From contig CM055102.1 of assembly GCA_029204225.1 (NCBI GenBank), positions 32,732,085 through 32,796,084 of the forward strand: DNA of 64,000 bases, in the 5' to 3' direction. Below are positions 1 through 11,867 of this stretch, piece after piece; the first letter of the stretch is position 1, and each line of letters starts with the position of its first letter. Under the pieces are notes generated by a model, which made no database searches, was not told the origin of the DNA, and worked only from the letters and a program-made list of their open reading frames with translations. The position numbers were made by a program, and so were the translations under genes. This DNA is from Diphasiastrum complanatum. Its lineage: Eukaryota > Streptophyta > Lycopodiopsida > Lycopodiales > Lycopodiaceae.

Positions 1-268
1 TTATGATTCTAATTGATGGAAGATCCACAAGCTCCCATGTCTTATTGGCCATCAAAGCATCATATTCCTCCTTCATGGCAAGGTACCATTCCTTCAAGTT
101 GAGTGCATCATATACATCCTTCGGCTCCTCATGAGAAATAAAATAAGCATAATTAGTGGAGTTGATTTCCACTTGCTTGCCTCTATCTTCATAGGTAAGC
201 CTTCTAGGCTCGGATCTTTCTCTTTGAGATATCCTTTGTGAAAAGGTTCGAGGTGACTCCTCCTCAAT
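1..268 (-). pseudogene. copia reverse transcriptase N-terminus, window-edge partial
   Basis: Minus-strand translation gives the start of the copia RT module: a linker with RRLTYEDRGKQVE, then EEPKDVYDALNLKEWYLAMK and EEYDALMANKTWELVDLP, the usual block before the first conserved RT motifs. A stop near 269 separates it from the integrase frame. The finger, palm and YVDD motifs would lie left of the window. Confidence 0.75.
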
Positions 269-1249
269 TCATCTCTCCATGATAATCTTCAAGGGTGATG
301 ATTGGAGTATCTTTGTGAGAATCTTTGGACTTGGCCTCCTCAAGAATGTAACATCTCTACTCTCAATTGTAGTTGAGGTAGAGGGAACATATACTCTGTA
401 AGCTTTCTTGTTGGATGCATATCCAACCATGATCCCCTTAATAGAATTAGGATCATCTCTTTTCCTCGTTTCCAAGGGTACATTAACAAAGCAAGCACAA
501 CCAAAAACTCTAAGGTGATCTACCTTAGGTTTCTTCTTAAACAAGACTTCAAAAGGTGATTTTCCAGCAAGTGCATTGTGAGGTAATCTATTGCACAAAT
601 AGTTTGCACAATTTATAGCTTCACCCCAATATTCAATAGGCAAAGAAGATGCTACTCGAATTGCTTTAGCACATTCACATAAAGATCTATTTTTCCTCTC
701 AGCTACTCCATTTTGAGATGGAGAATAAGCACAAGAAAACTCTCTCTTTATTCCTTCACCTTCACAGTATTCATGAACCTTGTTAGAGATGTATTCACCT
801 CCTCCATCACATCTTAAAGCTTTAACTTTGAAAGATAATTGTTTCTCAACATAAGCTTTGAAGATTAGAAAGTGATAAAAAACCATAGCCTTTGAATAAA
901 GTAGATACATCCAGGTATATCTAGTAAAGTCATCAATAAAGGTGACAAAACATGTTGCACCACCAATACTTTTAGAAGAGGAAAAATGTACATCTAAGTG
1001 TATAAGCTCCAAAGGATGAGTAGTCTTTATAAAAGACTTCTGATATGGCTTTCTGTGTGACTTTGCAATGGCACAAGCCTCACAAGGCTTGAAATCTTTA
1101 GAAAGAGATTTTGGAAGACCAATAGCCTTCAACTTCTGAACCATAGAAGACATAGATTTAAAGTTAGGATGTCCCAACCTTCTATGCCACAGTTCCTCCT
1201 TAGATAACAAAGCAACTTCACAAAGGTTTGCATTCTCATAAGAATTCAA
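269..1249 (-). pseudogene. copia integrase (A1), catalytic core intact
   Basis: Integrase inserts the reverse-transcribed element into nuclear DNA. Visible in order: the HHCC pre-integrase motif (WHRRLGHPN, then CEAC), the first catalytic Asp in LIHLDVHF, the second in LRCDGGGEY, and Glu in GVAERKNR. There are 35 residues between the second Asp and the Glu, the textbook DD35E spacing. A C-terminal part ending near FGCACFVNVP and the linker follow. The reading frame is open for 326 codons, unlike the gag region above it. It can be called only a fragment because the polyprotein it needs upstream is stopped and shifted. Confidence 0.85.
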
Positions 1250-1676
1250 TTAAAAAATTCCACCACATCTAGATCCATCAGCAAGGATCTCATCATTTCT
1301 CTTGATAAAACAAGTATTGGAGTTGAACTTTACATCACAACCATTATCAAGCAACTTTCCCACACTAATTAAGTTCTTTGTAAGCTTTGGAAGGAAAAGA
1401 ACATTAGAAAGTGCAAGAACTTTTGAAGAAGCAAGTTTCAATGGAATGTTGCCAATTCCTTCTATTGGGCACTCATGATCATTAGGTGTGTAAATAGATC
1501 TCTTGAGTCCTTTGAAAGGTAAGATTGAGTCAAATGACTCCTTTGAACAGCACATATGTGAAGAAGCTCCACTGTCTATGTACCAAGCTCCATCTTTCTT
1601 GAAAGGTGATGAAGAAAAATTGGACACCATAAGTGATCCTTCTCCATCACTTGCAACAAAATCTTCTTCAGATTAG
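1250..1676 (-). pseudogene. copia retropepsin (A1)
   Basis: Aspartic protease of the copia polyprotein, which would cut gag-pol in the virus-like particle. The active-site block reads WYIDSGASSHMC, the copia form of the D-S/T-G loop, followed by the conserved VLFLPKLTKNLISVGKL stretch. An in-frame TAA at 1250-1252 replaces a Lys codon of the sister copy (GIYKLDPSE) and separates it from integrase. The protease core itself is uninterrupted over about 126 codons. Confidence 0.8.
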
Positions 1677-2517
1677 CTTGCTTGAGTTGGTTTTTCTTCT
1701 TGAAGCAATTAGAGGCATAGTGCCCCTTCTTGCCATAGAAGAAACACTTCACTTTCTTCTTCTTGGTCTTTGAGTTAGAGGGATGAGATGTATCATCCTC
1801 TTCACCATCTTTGTCTCAATCTTTGGCTTTGTCTTTGTTGGATGCTTGAGAGAAATGGTTCTTACTCCTTCCTTTCTGCTTGCCTTTGACAAAGAGGGCT
1901 TTGTTACTTCCACCATGCTCGAGTTTGTTCATCCTGGAGAGTTTATAGCTTTGTCTAGATTCTTCAGAAATAAGAATTCCTTGTAGAGTTTCTAGATTAG
2001 GCAACTCCTCTTTAATAGCAAAAGACCGAACAAGATTATCATAGTCATCTCTCAAGCCATTCAGTATGACTTAAACTAGCTCATCTTGGTTAATAGTAAC
2101 ACCAACACAAGAAAGCTCTCTATGTAAATCCTTAACTCTCAGAACATAGTTAGATGCACTCTCTTCACTTTGGAAACTTTGGAAAATCTGATTCCTAAGA
2201 GTGAGTATTCTAGAAGTATTCTTTGCTTCATAGATGGTCTTTAGTGCATCCCAAGCTTCTTTGGATGTAGTGCAAGATCCTATCTCTCTCAGAATTTCAT
2301 TAGATACATTCATCTTAATGAAATGTAGAGCCATTCTAGCTCTTTTCTTGTACTTAAGAATTTCAGCCTGTGCTTGAGGCTCCTCCTCAACACCAAGCAC
2401 AATATCCATAACATCCTGGAGTATCAAAATAAACTCCATTCTAAACTTCCAAATTGAGTAATTAGAAGTGTTTAGTCTTTTACTGGCTTCTAGAAGATAT
2501 CCTCCCTGAGATGCCAT
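1677..2517 (-). pseudogene. copia gag (A1), broken
   Basis: Capsid/nucleocapsid part of the copia polyprotein. It starts at the ATG ending at 2517 (MASQGGYLLEASKRLNTSNY), the same start context as the gag of the 3172-7825 element. A UBN2-type gag domain covers about the first 150 codons. A TAA at 2071-2073 replaces the Gln codon seen in the sister copy (ELVQVILNGL). A second stop (TGA) lies just below 1816, and the frame shifts near 1675. The zinc knuckle at about 1690-1745 reads CFFYGKKGHYASNC, so the second Cys of the CX2CX4HX4C set has become Tyr. It could not make a working nucleocapsid. Function is known from the family; the lesions are seen. Confidence 0.85.
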
Positions 2518-3171
2518 TTTAATGAAGACTTCTTAGTTATTGGACTGAGATATGTTTGAGCTTGTTCCAATTAGACTTAAAGTTGCTGCTCTCTTTCACT
2601 ATAGGTATTCTCAAGGATGTACTACCTTCCTATGTGAAACACTTGCAACTGTATTTGAGATGACTCTCAAATATTCCACAAAACAAGTTATCTAGATCAG
2701 ACACACAAAGTGGATTGAGACACGTTGGCTAGTTTGAATCCTACTTTTGGCACGTGTAAAATGCTTCAAAAGAAAACACAATTGACTCTCAAAAGGCTCA
2801 AAAGCTATTCATTACTTCAAAATCAGTCTTGATATTTAGTTTCTTGTGTAGGATGCTCAAAACAATGGATTCAGAACAAAGCAAGATTGAATCAAGTCAA
2901 AATGCCGTCACTCGGATTTTGGACCTATTCTTATCCTCTTTAAGAGCTTATAACTCTTGCTAGACAAATTAGATTGATTTGGTTTCAATTTCTATGGAAA
3001 GCACAAATCATAAGCTTTCCATAAAGCTAGAACACTGCTATCTTTGGATCTATAAGCAAGGAGAACAAAGGGATTGAAAATCTCTGATTTTCACACGTGC
3101 GAAATTCCAGAATTCTGTACTACCACATTTCAGGTCTGAAAAATCAGTTCCAATCCGATTTGATCCAAATA

Positions 3172-3981
3172 TGTGAGAAATTGGCAAAAATTTACCTTGG
3201 TACTTTTTATGATAGAAGTTTGTAAGTGAATCTCACATGTGTGGAGGATGTTCCCACGTGTGAAAAATTGTAAAGTAAATCAAAATGTTTGATATAGGGG
3301 TCTCATAGAATTTCATAGTCAAGCATCTAGGTGTAGGATGTTGATAGGGTCAAATTTGGCATAGATGGCAAATTATCCATTTCCACTTGTAGTGCCAATA
3401 TTGAGACAAACTTGTGCCAATTAGAGTGTAGACAAGTGTCATGCTTTTGTTTGATGAAGCTTAAGAGGTCCAATAGGATTTAGAGGTGGAACCTTGTGAG
3501 GTCCAATAGAAAATTGAGGTGTGCTTGAATATAGTCCAATAGAATTTAGAGGTGCATGGATCAATGGTCCAATAGGATTAAGAGGTGGCAAAGTGTGATC
3601 CAATCATAGTTAAGCATAGTGGTAGCTCATGAATCTATTAGTATCATTGTACTCCTCTTTTTGGATCTAATTTGATTTTGAGATTGAGTGGATTTTGAGT
3701 GTCATTGAATTTCTAGCTTTCTCTCTCTACCCGAGAGCTCTTGATGTTTTTTCTCTCTCTACTCAAGGAGAGCAGCTTGTTTTTACTTAGAATACTTTTG
3801 GAACACTTCCCACACGTGTGAGTGAGAGTTGGAAGTGATTGAATGCATGTAGTAGTGTGTTTTTGCCATAGAATCAAAGATAGATCTTGAATCTCAATCT
3901 AGTCTTGATCTTGGTGCATCTGCACACCTTAGGAGATCACAAGTACATGTAGTGGACAATCCACACGTGTGAAATTCAACA
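3172..3981 (+). repeat. 5' LTR of copia A2
   Basis: The 810-bp LTR starts TGTGAGAAATTGG and ends ...TTCAACA, with TG...CA ends and the primer-binding site directly after. It holds an imperfect repeat array around 3466-3610 (core CCAATAGGATTTAGAGGTG, about five copies) and two perfect CACACGTGTG palindromes at 3811-3820 and 3962-3971. Its first 380 bp recur at 7446-7825. Confidence 0.9.
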
Positions 3982-3993
3982 TGGTATCAGAGC
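3982..3993 (+). other. primer-binding site, initiator-Met tRNA type
   Basis: TGGTATCAGAGC abuts the LTR end. This is the complement of the 3' end of plant initiator methionine tRNA, the usual primer of copia elements. Confidence 0.9.
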
Positions 3994-4738
3994 CTACCTA
4001 AGGTTACCATGCATTTTGATCCATTTGAGTGAAAACTATTCATCAATCTTGAGCTAGAAATTGTCAAGGTCCATTTTCCTAGCTATCTTGTTCAATTTTG
4101 GATCAAAAGAGATCAAAAGGACATTGATTGGGTCTGACCTGGTACTTTACGGAATCAGGTGCTCATACACGTGTGAGGAACATCCAATTTCAGTTTGGGA
4201 GTTCTCTTTCATGTTTGATCCAAAAATCTTGCTAGATAGCTTGTTTTGAAGCTATTTTTGTCTAGTTTCTGATGCAATCAGTTTCATTCCATTTGGTTGA
4301 GCCAATCAAAAGTTATAAGCTTTTGAAGAGGGTTAGGTAGGGCACCTAGACCTGGGTGGACACATTTGTATTGGTCAAAAGATTGCTTGTTTGATCCAAA
4401 ATCACAGTTGAATGCTTACCAATCTCATCTATATGTGATCTAGGCACTGTTTTGAGATCTTAGCCATTTTGTTTCATGCAATATCATTGTATTTGAGTCA
4501 AATTTGGTTTCTTAGTGTATTTCACACGTGCTAAGAGTGTTTGATCCTAACTTTTCCCATAATCCATCATTTGATGTGAAGTAGATCTAGTTTTGGAGAG
4601 ATTGAGATAGCTCGTGAGAATCATCTCACAGTTTGTTGCAAGATCTTGCATAGGAGATGGTAGCACACCATTATTGGATCCTATAGTGAGAGAGAAGCAA
4701 CTTTTTTTGTTCATCACTTTTATTTATCTCCACTTTAC
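3994..4738 (+). other. untranslated leader of copia A2
   Basis: About 745 bases between primer site and gag ATG carry no convincing coding region. The leader holds further ACACGTGTG/CACACGTG motifs (4167-4175, about 4523-4530). It would carry the packaging signal, but no specific structure can be named. Confidence 0.6.
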
Positions 4739-5161
4739 ATGACTTCAATGAGTTCATACTTGTTGCAACCAAGTGAGAGATTGTCTACTTCCAATTATTC
4801 AATATGGAAGTTGAGGATGGAGTCCATCTTGATACTCCAAGATGTGATGGACATTGTACTTGGGATTGAGGAGGAGCCTCAAGTCCTTCAAGAAGTTCAA
4901 AAATACAAGAAGAGAGCTAGGATGGCTCTCCACTACATTAAGATGAATGTCTCTAATGAGATATTGAGGGAGATTGGTGATTGTTCTACATCCAAGGAAG
5001 CTTGGGATTGTCTCAAGTCCATCTATGAGGCTAAGAACACCTCTAGGCTCCTCACTCTTAGAAATCAAATATTCCAAAGTAGTCAAAAGAGTGATGAGAG
5101 TGCATCTAATTATGTTTCGAGAGTCAAGGATATTCATAGGGAGCTTGCATGTATTGGGTGA
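4739..5161 (+). pseudogene. copia gag N-terminal part (A2)
   Basis: UBN2-type gag starting MTSMSSYLLQPSERLSTSNY, clearly homologous to the gag of copy A1 (shared SIWKLRMESILILQDVMDIV). The frame ends at a TGA at 5159-5161 caused by one extra base at IGGxSINQSELV. The rest of gag continues without a break in the next frame from about 5160. The single-base slip is the only lesion seen in gag, so decay is recent. A programmed shift is possible but no slippery heptamer is obvious here. Confidence 0.85.
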
Positions 5162-7319
5162 CTCAATCAATCAAAGTGAGCTAGTCCAAGTCATTCTCAA
5201 TGGCTTGAGAGATGAATATGACAACCTTGTCCAATCCTATGCCATTAAGGAGGAGCTACCAAGTTTGGAGGCCCTTCAAAGTGTGCTTATTTCTGAAGAA
5301 TCAAGACAAGAGTATAAAATCTTGAGGATGGACAAGCTATCACTCAATCATGATGATGGCAAAGTTCTATTTGCCAAGCACAAAGAGAGGAGTAAGAAGC
5401 AACACCATCACTTCTCTAATGAAAAAGCTAAAAACCAAGATGGAGAGGAGGAGGAGGAGGATACCTCTCATGTTTCTACTTCAAATCTCAAGAAGAAGAA
5501 GATCAAGTGCTTTTATTGTGGCAAAAAAGGCCATTATGCCACCAATTGCTTCAAGAAGAAGAATCAACTCAATCAAGCCAACATCACCAATGAGAAAGAA
5601 GACCATATTGCAATTGATGGAGAAGGCTCTCTTATGGCATCAAGCTTCTCCTCTTCCACCTTCAACAAGGATGACTCATGGTATATTGATAGTGGAGCAT
5701 CTTCACATATGTGTGGCTCCAAGCACTTTTTTTCATCTATTATGCCTTATGATGGAGTCAAGAAGACCATATACTTTGCAAGTAAGCATGAGTGCAATAT
5801 TGAAGGAGTAGGGATTATTCCCTTGAAGCTTGCATCTTCTAAAGATCTCTTTCTCAACAATGTTCTTTTTGTCCCAAAGCTTACAAAGAACATTTTAAGT
5901 GTTGGCCAACTTCTTGATAGTGGCTTTGATGTCAATTTCAATATTGACAATTGTGTGATTAAGAAGGATGGTGAGATCTTTGCATATGGATCAAGATTTG
6001 AAGGCATCTACAAATTGGATCCAAGTGAGAGTGCAAACTCTCTTGATGTTTCTTATATTTCCAATATTTCAAAGGAGGAGGATTACACAAGATGCACATA
6101 TCTTCTCTCTTCAAGTATTATGGTGTATGATTATTCCTTATTATTCAAAGCATATGTTGAGAAGAAATTCTCATTGAAGATCAAAGCTTTGAGGAGTATT
6201 GGAGCTCTTGAAGGAATAGCACCATATGAAGTTTTATTCAAGATGAAGCCTAAGGTTGATAACCTTAGTGAACTTGGTAGTGCTTGCTTTGCATATATTC
6301 CCTTGGAGACAAGAAGGAAGGATGATCCAAGCTCATGGATCATGATTGGATACTCATCCATCAAGGAGGCCTTTAGTGTCTTTACACTCTCTATTTCAAA
6401 TGTGATGGTGAATAGATATGTCATATTGCATGAAGATTCAATCTTGGAAGTGGCCAAGATCAAGGCTTCTCAAGAAGCATCACAAGTTATCCTTTTTGAA
6501 GGTATTCAAGTTATGATGGGGCCAATGTGTGAGGAGGAGTTTCTTCTTCATATGATTTCAAGAAGATCTTCAAGATGCATGGCCAAGTCTTTATGGCTCA
6601 CCTTACATGGCAAAGAGGGGCATATTTCATGTTGTATCTACTACAACACATTCATATATGCTTCTCTTCCTTTGATTGAAATGCTATCTTGCTTCATTGA
6701 ATTTTTTGGATCTCAAAGTTCAAGAAAAGCTATACTAGTTTTGTATGATGCTTATGGTATGGACGTGTTTCTTGTCATTATTGACTTAGATGTGTTTCCA
6801 ATACTTTTTGAAAGCAAGATATTGTATTTTCAAAAGTATGCTCTTGGTTCTAGTAAGAACAAGATTGAGCTTGGTACTCACTTTTTTGAAAATCATGTTT
6901 TCACATGTTTTGAGGCAAATTGTAAACTCCTCTTGAGATTAAGTGAAGCATCCAAAGTGGACACTTACATCCTTGAGAGAGTAACTAGCCTAAAAAAGAT
7001 CAAGATAGTCTTTGATATCAAGATTAGATCCATCATGGATATAGTTCATTGTATGTGGACTAGTCAAGCTAGAAAGCATAATCTTGATAATCATCATTGT
7101 TTCACATCTTATGATCTTGATCTCCATGATCCTTATGAGGCTTGGAAGCCTCAGATTTCTCTATTTATGGTGCATCCATCATGCAAGTGGAACTTTCAAG
7201 GCAAAGATCATCATCAATCATGGAGGAAGCCCATGATAATAGTGGCATATTGGTGGAGCACTCTTCAAAGGCATTGGCAAGAGATCTCTACCAAAGAGAT
7301 CTTATCATGGATATGGTAA
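5160..7319 (+). pseudogene. gag C-term + protease + deleted integrase + unknown tail
   Basis: One frame is open through to TAA at 7317-7319. In order: gag C-terminus; an intact zinc knuckle CFYCGKKGHYATNC (about 5510-5552); an acidic GEEEEEDTSH stretch; protease active site WYIDSGASSHMCGSK (about 5680-5725); the family block VLFVPKLTKNILSVGQLL. Then integrase is present only as short pieces (SLLFKAYVEKKFSLKIKALR, then APYEVLFKMKPKVDNL). The segment with the second Asp and the Glu is missing without loss of frame. From about 6545 to 7319 the frame stays open for some 255 codons with no RT, RNase H or other motif I recognise. It may be a captured sequence or a rearranged, heavily drifted tail. 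Confidence 0.75.
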
Positions 7320-7436
7320 GGGAGCTGCTATGATGGATCCCTTGGCTGAACTTCACTTCTTATGCATACCAAAGGATCCACTCAGAAAGATTTACAAACT
7401 TCTCAAGTGATCTAGTACCTTTCCAAGCTATTTTTT

Positions 7437-7445
7437 GAGGAGGAG
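7437..7445 (+). other. polypurine tract of copia A2
   Basis: GAGGAGGAG immediately precedes the TGTGAGAAATTGG start of the 3' LTR. This is the normal plus-strand primer position in LTR retrotransposons. Confidence 0.85.
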
Positions 7446-7825
7446 TGTGAGAAATTGGCAAAAATCTAGCTTGGTATTTTTTATGATAGAAGTTTGTAAG
7501 TGAATCTCACATGTGTGGAGGATGTCTCCACGTGTGGAAAATTGTAAAGTAAATCAAAATGTTTGATATTGGGGTCTCATAGAATTTCATAGTCAAGCAT
7601 CTAGGTGTAGGATGTTGATAGGGTCAAATTTGGCATAGATGGCAAATTATCCATTTCCACTTGTAGTGCCAATATTGAGCCAAACTTGTGCCAATTAGAG
7701 TGTAGACAAGTGTCATGCTTTTGTTTGATGAAGCTTAAGAGGTCCAATAGGATTTAGAGGTGGAACCTTGTGAGGTCCAATAGAAAATTGAGGTGTGCTT
7801 GAATATAGTCCAATAGAATTTAGAG
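7446..7825 (+). repeat. truncated 3' LTR of copia A2
   Basis: Matches bases 1-380 of the 5' LTR (3172-3551), then diverges abruptly after CCAATAGAATTTAGAG. That point is inside the LTR's internal repeat array, which makes recombination or slippage there a natural cause. The missing 430 bp were not found elsewhere in the window. Confidence 0.88.
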
Positions 7826-10800
7826 AGGGCTACTCATGATGTCTTATTACGTTTTTCTATATTAGTTGTGTAGCTCCTCTCCACAAATATCAAGACAATT
7901 TGGCAAGCTTTTGGCTAAACTCTTTCAATAAAGAATAAGCTAGCAAAGATGTTAGAAATAGTTAGCTCTTTATATCTACTTGTATGTTTATATCATGTCT
8001 ATCTTTTCACAACATATAACCTTTTCATGTGTTTTTATGTCCCTTGGCCCTTGTAGAATATTTGCATGTTAAAAGTGAATCGATTCATTATCAACCACCT
8101 CCTCTCTCCTTCTTGTGCCACATTACTCTTCCAATTATTATCTTGTTTTTTCCTTAGGCTTATCAAGGTATACATATACAGTTAGATAAATCATAAAAAC
8201 ACAAAGATCTTCCATACTTTACTTTTGGGAATGTATATATCAAAGAGGTAGTGGGGTTGTGCCTAAGTAGCATAAATGTTAATTTTAATGATCTATAGAA
8301 CATGATTACCTTTGGATCATGTGATTGCTTACCTACAATAGCTAACATCCCATAGTTAGTCATACATGCCACCATGCCTAGGCATTCGAACATTGAAAAT
8401 GACATGTTTGACTCGAACCACCTTATAAGAATATAAACCTAATAAAATAACTTTTCCATACTTCAATGCATATCATAATTGATTTTGCCAAAATCTAGAT
8501 GCATCTGAACATGCATTTTAAAATTTGTGTTCTAGAATTGAAACTCAAGCTCATCTCTTGCCTTAAACTGTTTCCCGTTTTCGTCATTTTATATTGAATA
8601 AAATATTCCATCAACAAATAATCAAATATAGTGAAAGCAACTAAAGTTAGTTATAAAAACAATTGGAATTAAGGAACATGTTCACACAATTCTCATAATC
8701 TTTTTCCATATAAGTGCAGTTGACTTTTACCTATAGCAAGATACACAATTTATGTCTATGCTCATAAAGACAAAAATCTCTCAAAAAGAGGGTACAAATA
8801 CCATTGGAGACTCAAATGTGAGGAATCACCATTTCAAGACTTTTCCTCTTTTCAAGTTGTTGGAGTGTGTTGGTACACGTTAGAAAATAGCATCCTTTGA
8901 AAATTTCTATAAAACTAATTTTGAAAAGATATGATTTTCATGTTACAAACTAGTTTTGTATATGGAGTTTGAAAATCACTACTTATTATAAAAATAAGTA
9001 GACAAGAAATACATTGATTTTTTCTTTGACATCATAAAGGATCCCTAGACCGGGAGTAAAGCCTATCAAAAATTATTTACTTTAAAACATCTAGGCATTT
9101 CCACTTGTTGTTGACAAGACATTAGTCCTCTATTGAAACAAATCTCACATATGAGGAAGTAAGCCTTATGTTTAAAAATCAATAAATTAACATAATTAAT
9201 ATACGTGATTGAGCTGTCGAAAGTTGACTCGCTACCAAACTATCATGCTTTTGCACATTTTGTGAGTAAAAATTTAACAATTCTTGTGAATATAAATCTC
9301 TTTCAACTTTTCCTAATGAAAATCAGCAAAATGCCTCCAAAAGAAGTAAATGAACCACTATATAGATTTGATAATGAGTAATGATGCCACATTTAGTAGT
9401 ATCTTGAAAAAAAAAAACATTTCAATCCACTTACATAATTCCTTAGTGGTTGTGATCAATAATGGCACTCAACAATTAATGACTTGGATGGTGGCAAATT
9501 AATCCCAAAACAAATTGCATGATTATTGAGTATTCTTCTAGCTGCTCCTCATTGAGAATAGAGATATACTACCTTCTAGAAACCACTCAGATTCTACAAA
9601 AACTTGTTATCTTAGTGCATGCAAGTTTTGCATGCTTCTTTGAAGAATAATATAACTAACATAGTGCTAGAAAAACATGTCTAGAATGTAGTAGCTCACT
9701 TGTGTAGAGTTGAAGGAGATAAATCGTAAATAACCATGGTCCAAAGAAAGCACTAGAACAACAAGAACTTGTTTGTTAGAGTAGCTACTGAAGCTGAATT
9801 CCAAGGGAAATTTAAGAACAATTATGATTAATGGTTGGGCTATTAAATTTGGTTATGAAACTTTCTTTATGGTGCTCAAAGACAAACTGATCCCTACCAC
9901 TATATTAGAAAACATGAATTTCAGCCACAAACGAAATACATAGAAACCAAAGTTTTGGAAATTTGAGAAACAGTGGAACTTCCAAAATCAAATTTATTTG
10001 TTTGCACTTTTCTTTGATCCGAAGTTCAAGGCCCCCTTGGAAACCAAGGTGCAGTTAAAATTTTGATAGGATCTAGTGCAGTATACAAATCACATCAAAC
10101 ATTTACCATATCCACTCCTCACAAGCTCTCAAAGATGGCACAAAAAAATTGTATTGTATTACCAATGAAATTGTACATATAGAGTATTCACAAACTTTCT
10201 AAAAGGACAGGTGTCCTAAAATTGGCCTGCCACTGCCAAGAGCCCCAACATGGCCAAATTCGACCGACAAACTCGAGACATGCCCTTGAGTATAGCAAGT
10301 ACTATAAATAACATTGTATAGCTAATTTTTCCTATGTGTGGCTACTAGACTAATCCAAGTAGCCGACTACACGGGATTAGTGACCGATCAATATATTCAT
10401 AGCGGATCACGTCCCGAACACAACCAGATATAGTAAACCAAATAAATTGTACAATAAATACAATGTCACATTTGAAGCTTCTGATTGATTTCTAACTCTC
10501 TCCCTTAAGCGTAAAGAAATACAAACTGTAGCAACCTCTGGAATATCCAAAAGATTTAGTCACCATCCTATTAGACAAGCCGAATGCCGAAGCATCACCT
10601 GGCTCTCCTAGCTCCTAGCATCTGCTTGCTTTCCCTGGCTATGTGCCACCGACATCATGCCAACGCAAGCATGTCCCTGAGTCGCCACAACTATATATGC
10701 ATGCATGATAGAATATAATGCAGTACTGAAATATAACAAACTATCAATTTAGTAGATACAAAATTAACAATCATAATAACATTACAAATAATTTAACAAA

Positions 10801-11867
10801 GACTATTTTAATTGCATGAAAAGTAAATATTTTTAAGTTTAGTACCTTGTGGTAGTAGCTATACAATACCATAATCCTCTTCTATTGCCTCGTCATCAAT
10901 AAAATGATTCCTCCTAGGTCGATACTCTTCTGTTGCATCTTCATTAAATGAAGCAATGTTGTATATCAGGGCCTTGTAACTTAATCCTATTGTGGGATAA
11001 ATTTTGTCCCAATAAGTGCATAATAAATATTAGAATTTAATAAGACTGTATTAAAACAGAATTCAAATCTCAAGCTCATTCACAACCTTGGGTTAAATAG
11101 GCAATGTCCATTGACATGAAGATGACTAGTCCCAGAAAAGTTATCATGATGATAACATGCCTCACAATTGAGTGAAAAAAAAAGTTATTTTCATCATCTA
11201 CAAGTAGCAGGCTAAAATTACTATTGACCACCTCAATGAATGGTTCGAGACTATAAAAAAATTGTGAGTATGGTTATATTTTAGCGAAGGACCTTCAATT
11301 TGAGCAATGTTTGATTTGACTAGTAGCTAACATCAAATTGAATAAGGATGAATTTAATTGAGTTAGGAAGGGCAAGTAACCGTCAAGTTATGAACTGTTC
11401 AAATTAGGCTAATCATGACATAGAAAAAGTGGACCATTGTGAGGTCATGTAACGCAAAGACACATTCAACATGGTCCATACTCATGAATGGCCATTTTTG
11501 TAATGTCTAGATCTATAAGAAATCTGTTAGATCAATTTGGGATGGAACTGAGACTCCATACAATCATATGACATCAATAGGTAGTCACCTCTATATAAAA
11601 GTAGACAATGTGCAGGTCTAAAGTTAGTGTATTCTAGCAGCATCTAAGTTATTTGTATTTTCTAGAAGTCCATAGATCCTCCCTACTTCCTTGGGACATC
11701 AATATAGTCATTATGATAATCTATTGTTAGGCCAAAGATCCCCCAAGACCTTTATGACATTCTTGTAAGGGATTCAATGACCCTAATTATCATCATACAC
11801 TGATTTTTGGATCATTGCGACTCTCTGTAACTAGATATTGATTCATTGTGAGATCATTTGGCCCAAA
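7826..11867. other. 4 kb without recognisable genes
   Basis: AT-rich sequence with only short, unsupported open frames. I see no transposase, RT or cellular domain and no clear terminal repeats. It probably holds decayed repeats. Confidence 0.5.

Larger units (their letters stand above)
1..3171 (-). mobile_element. Ty1/copia retrotransposon copy A1, cut by window start
   Basis: Read on the minus strand, this holds leader (about 2518-3171), gag, protease, integrase and the first part of reverse transcriptase in normal copia order, then runs off the window at base 1. No LTR of this copy is visible: the neighbouring element starts at 3172, inside what looks like its leader. It is the same family as the element at 3172-7825 (matching gag, protease and integrase text) but clearly more decayed, with stops in gag and between protease and integrase. 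The order of domains is seen directly; that the younger element landed in its leader is inferred from the abrupt LTR start at 3172. Confidence 0.85.
3172..7825 (+). mobile_element. Ty1/copia retrotransposon copy A2, internally deleted
   Basis: Parts in order: 5' LTR 3172-3981, primer-binding site 3982-3993, long leader, gag from 4739, zinc knuckle, protease, an integrase missing its core, a long unrecognised open region, polypurine tract 7437-7445, and a 3' LTR from 7446 that stops matching after 7825. No reverse transcriptase or RNase H is recognisable, so it could move only with help from a relative. Over the shared 380 bp I count about eight differences between the LTRs, suggesting a fairly recent insertion. 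Its 3' end is lost, so no target-site duplication can be tested. Confidence 0.88.

Noticed and set aside
4799-5170. A 123-codon minus-strand frame
   Set aside because: It is the antisense shadow of the copia gag at 4739-5161.
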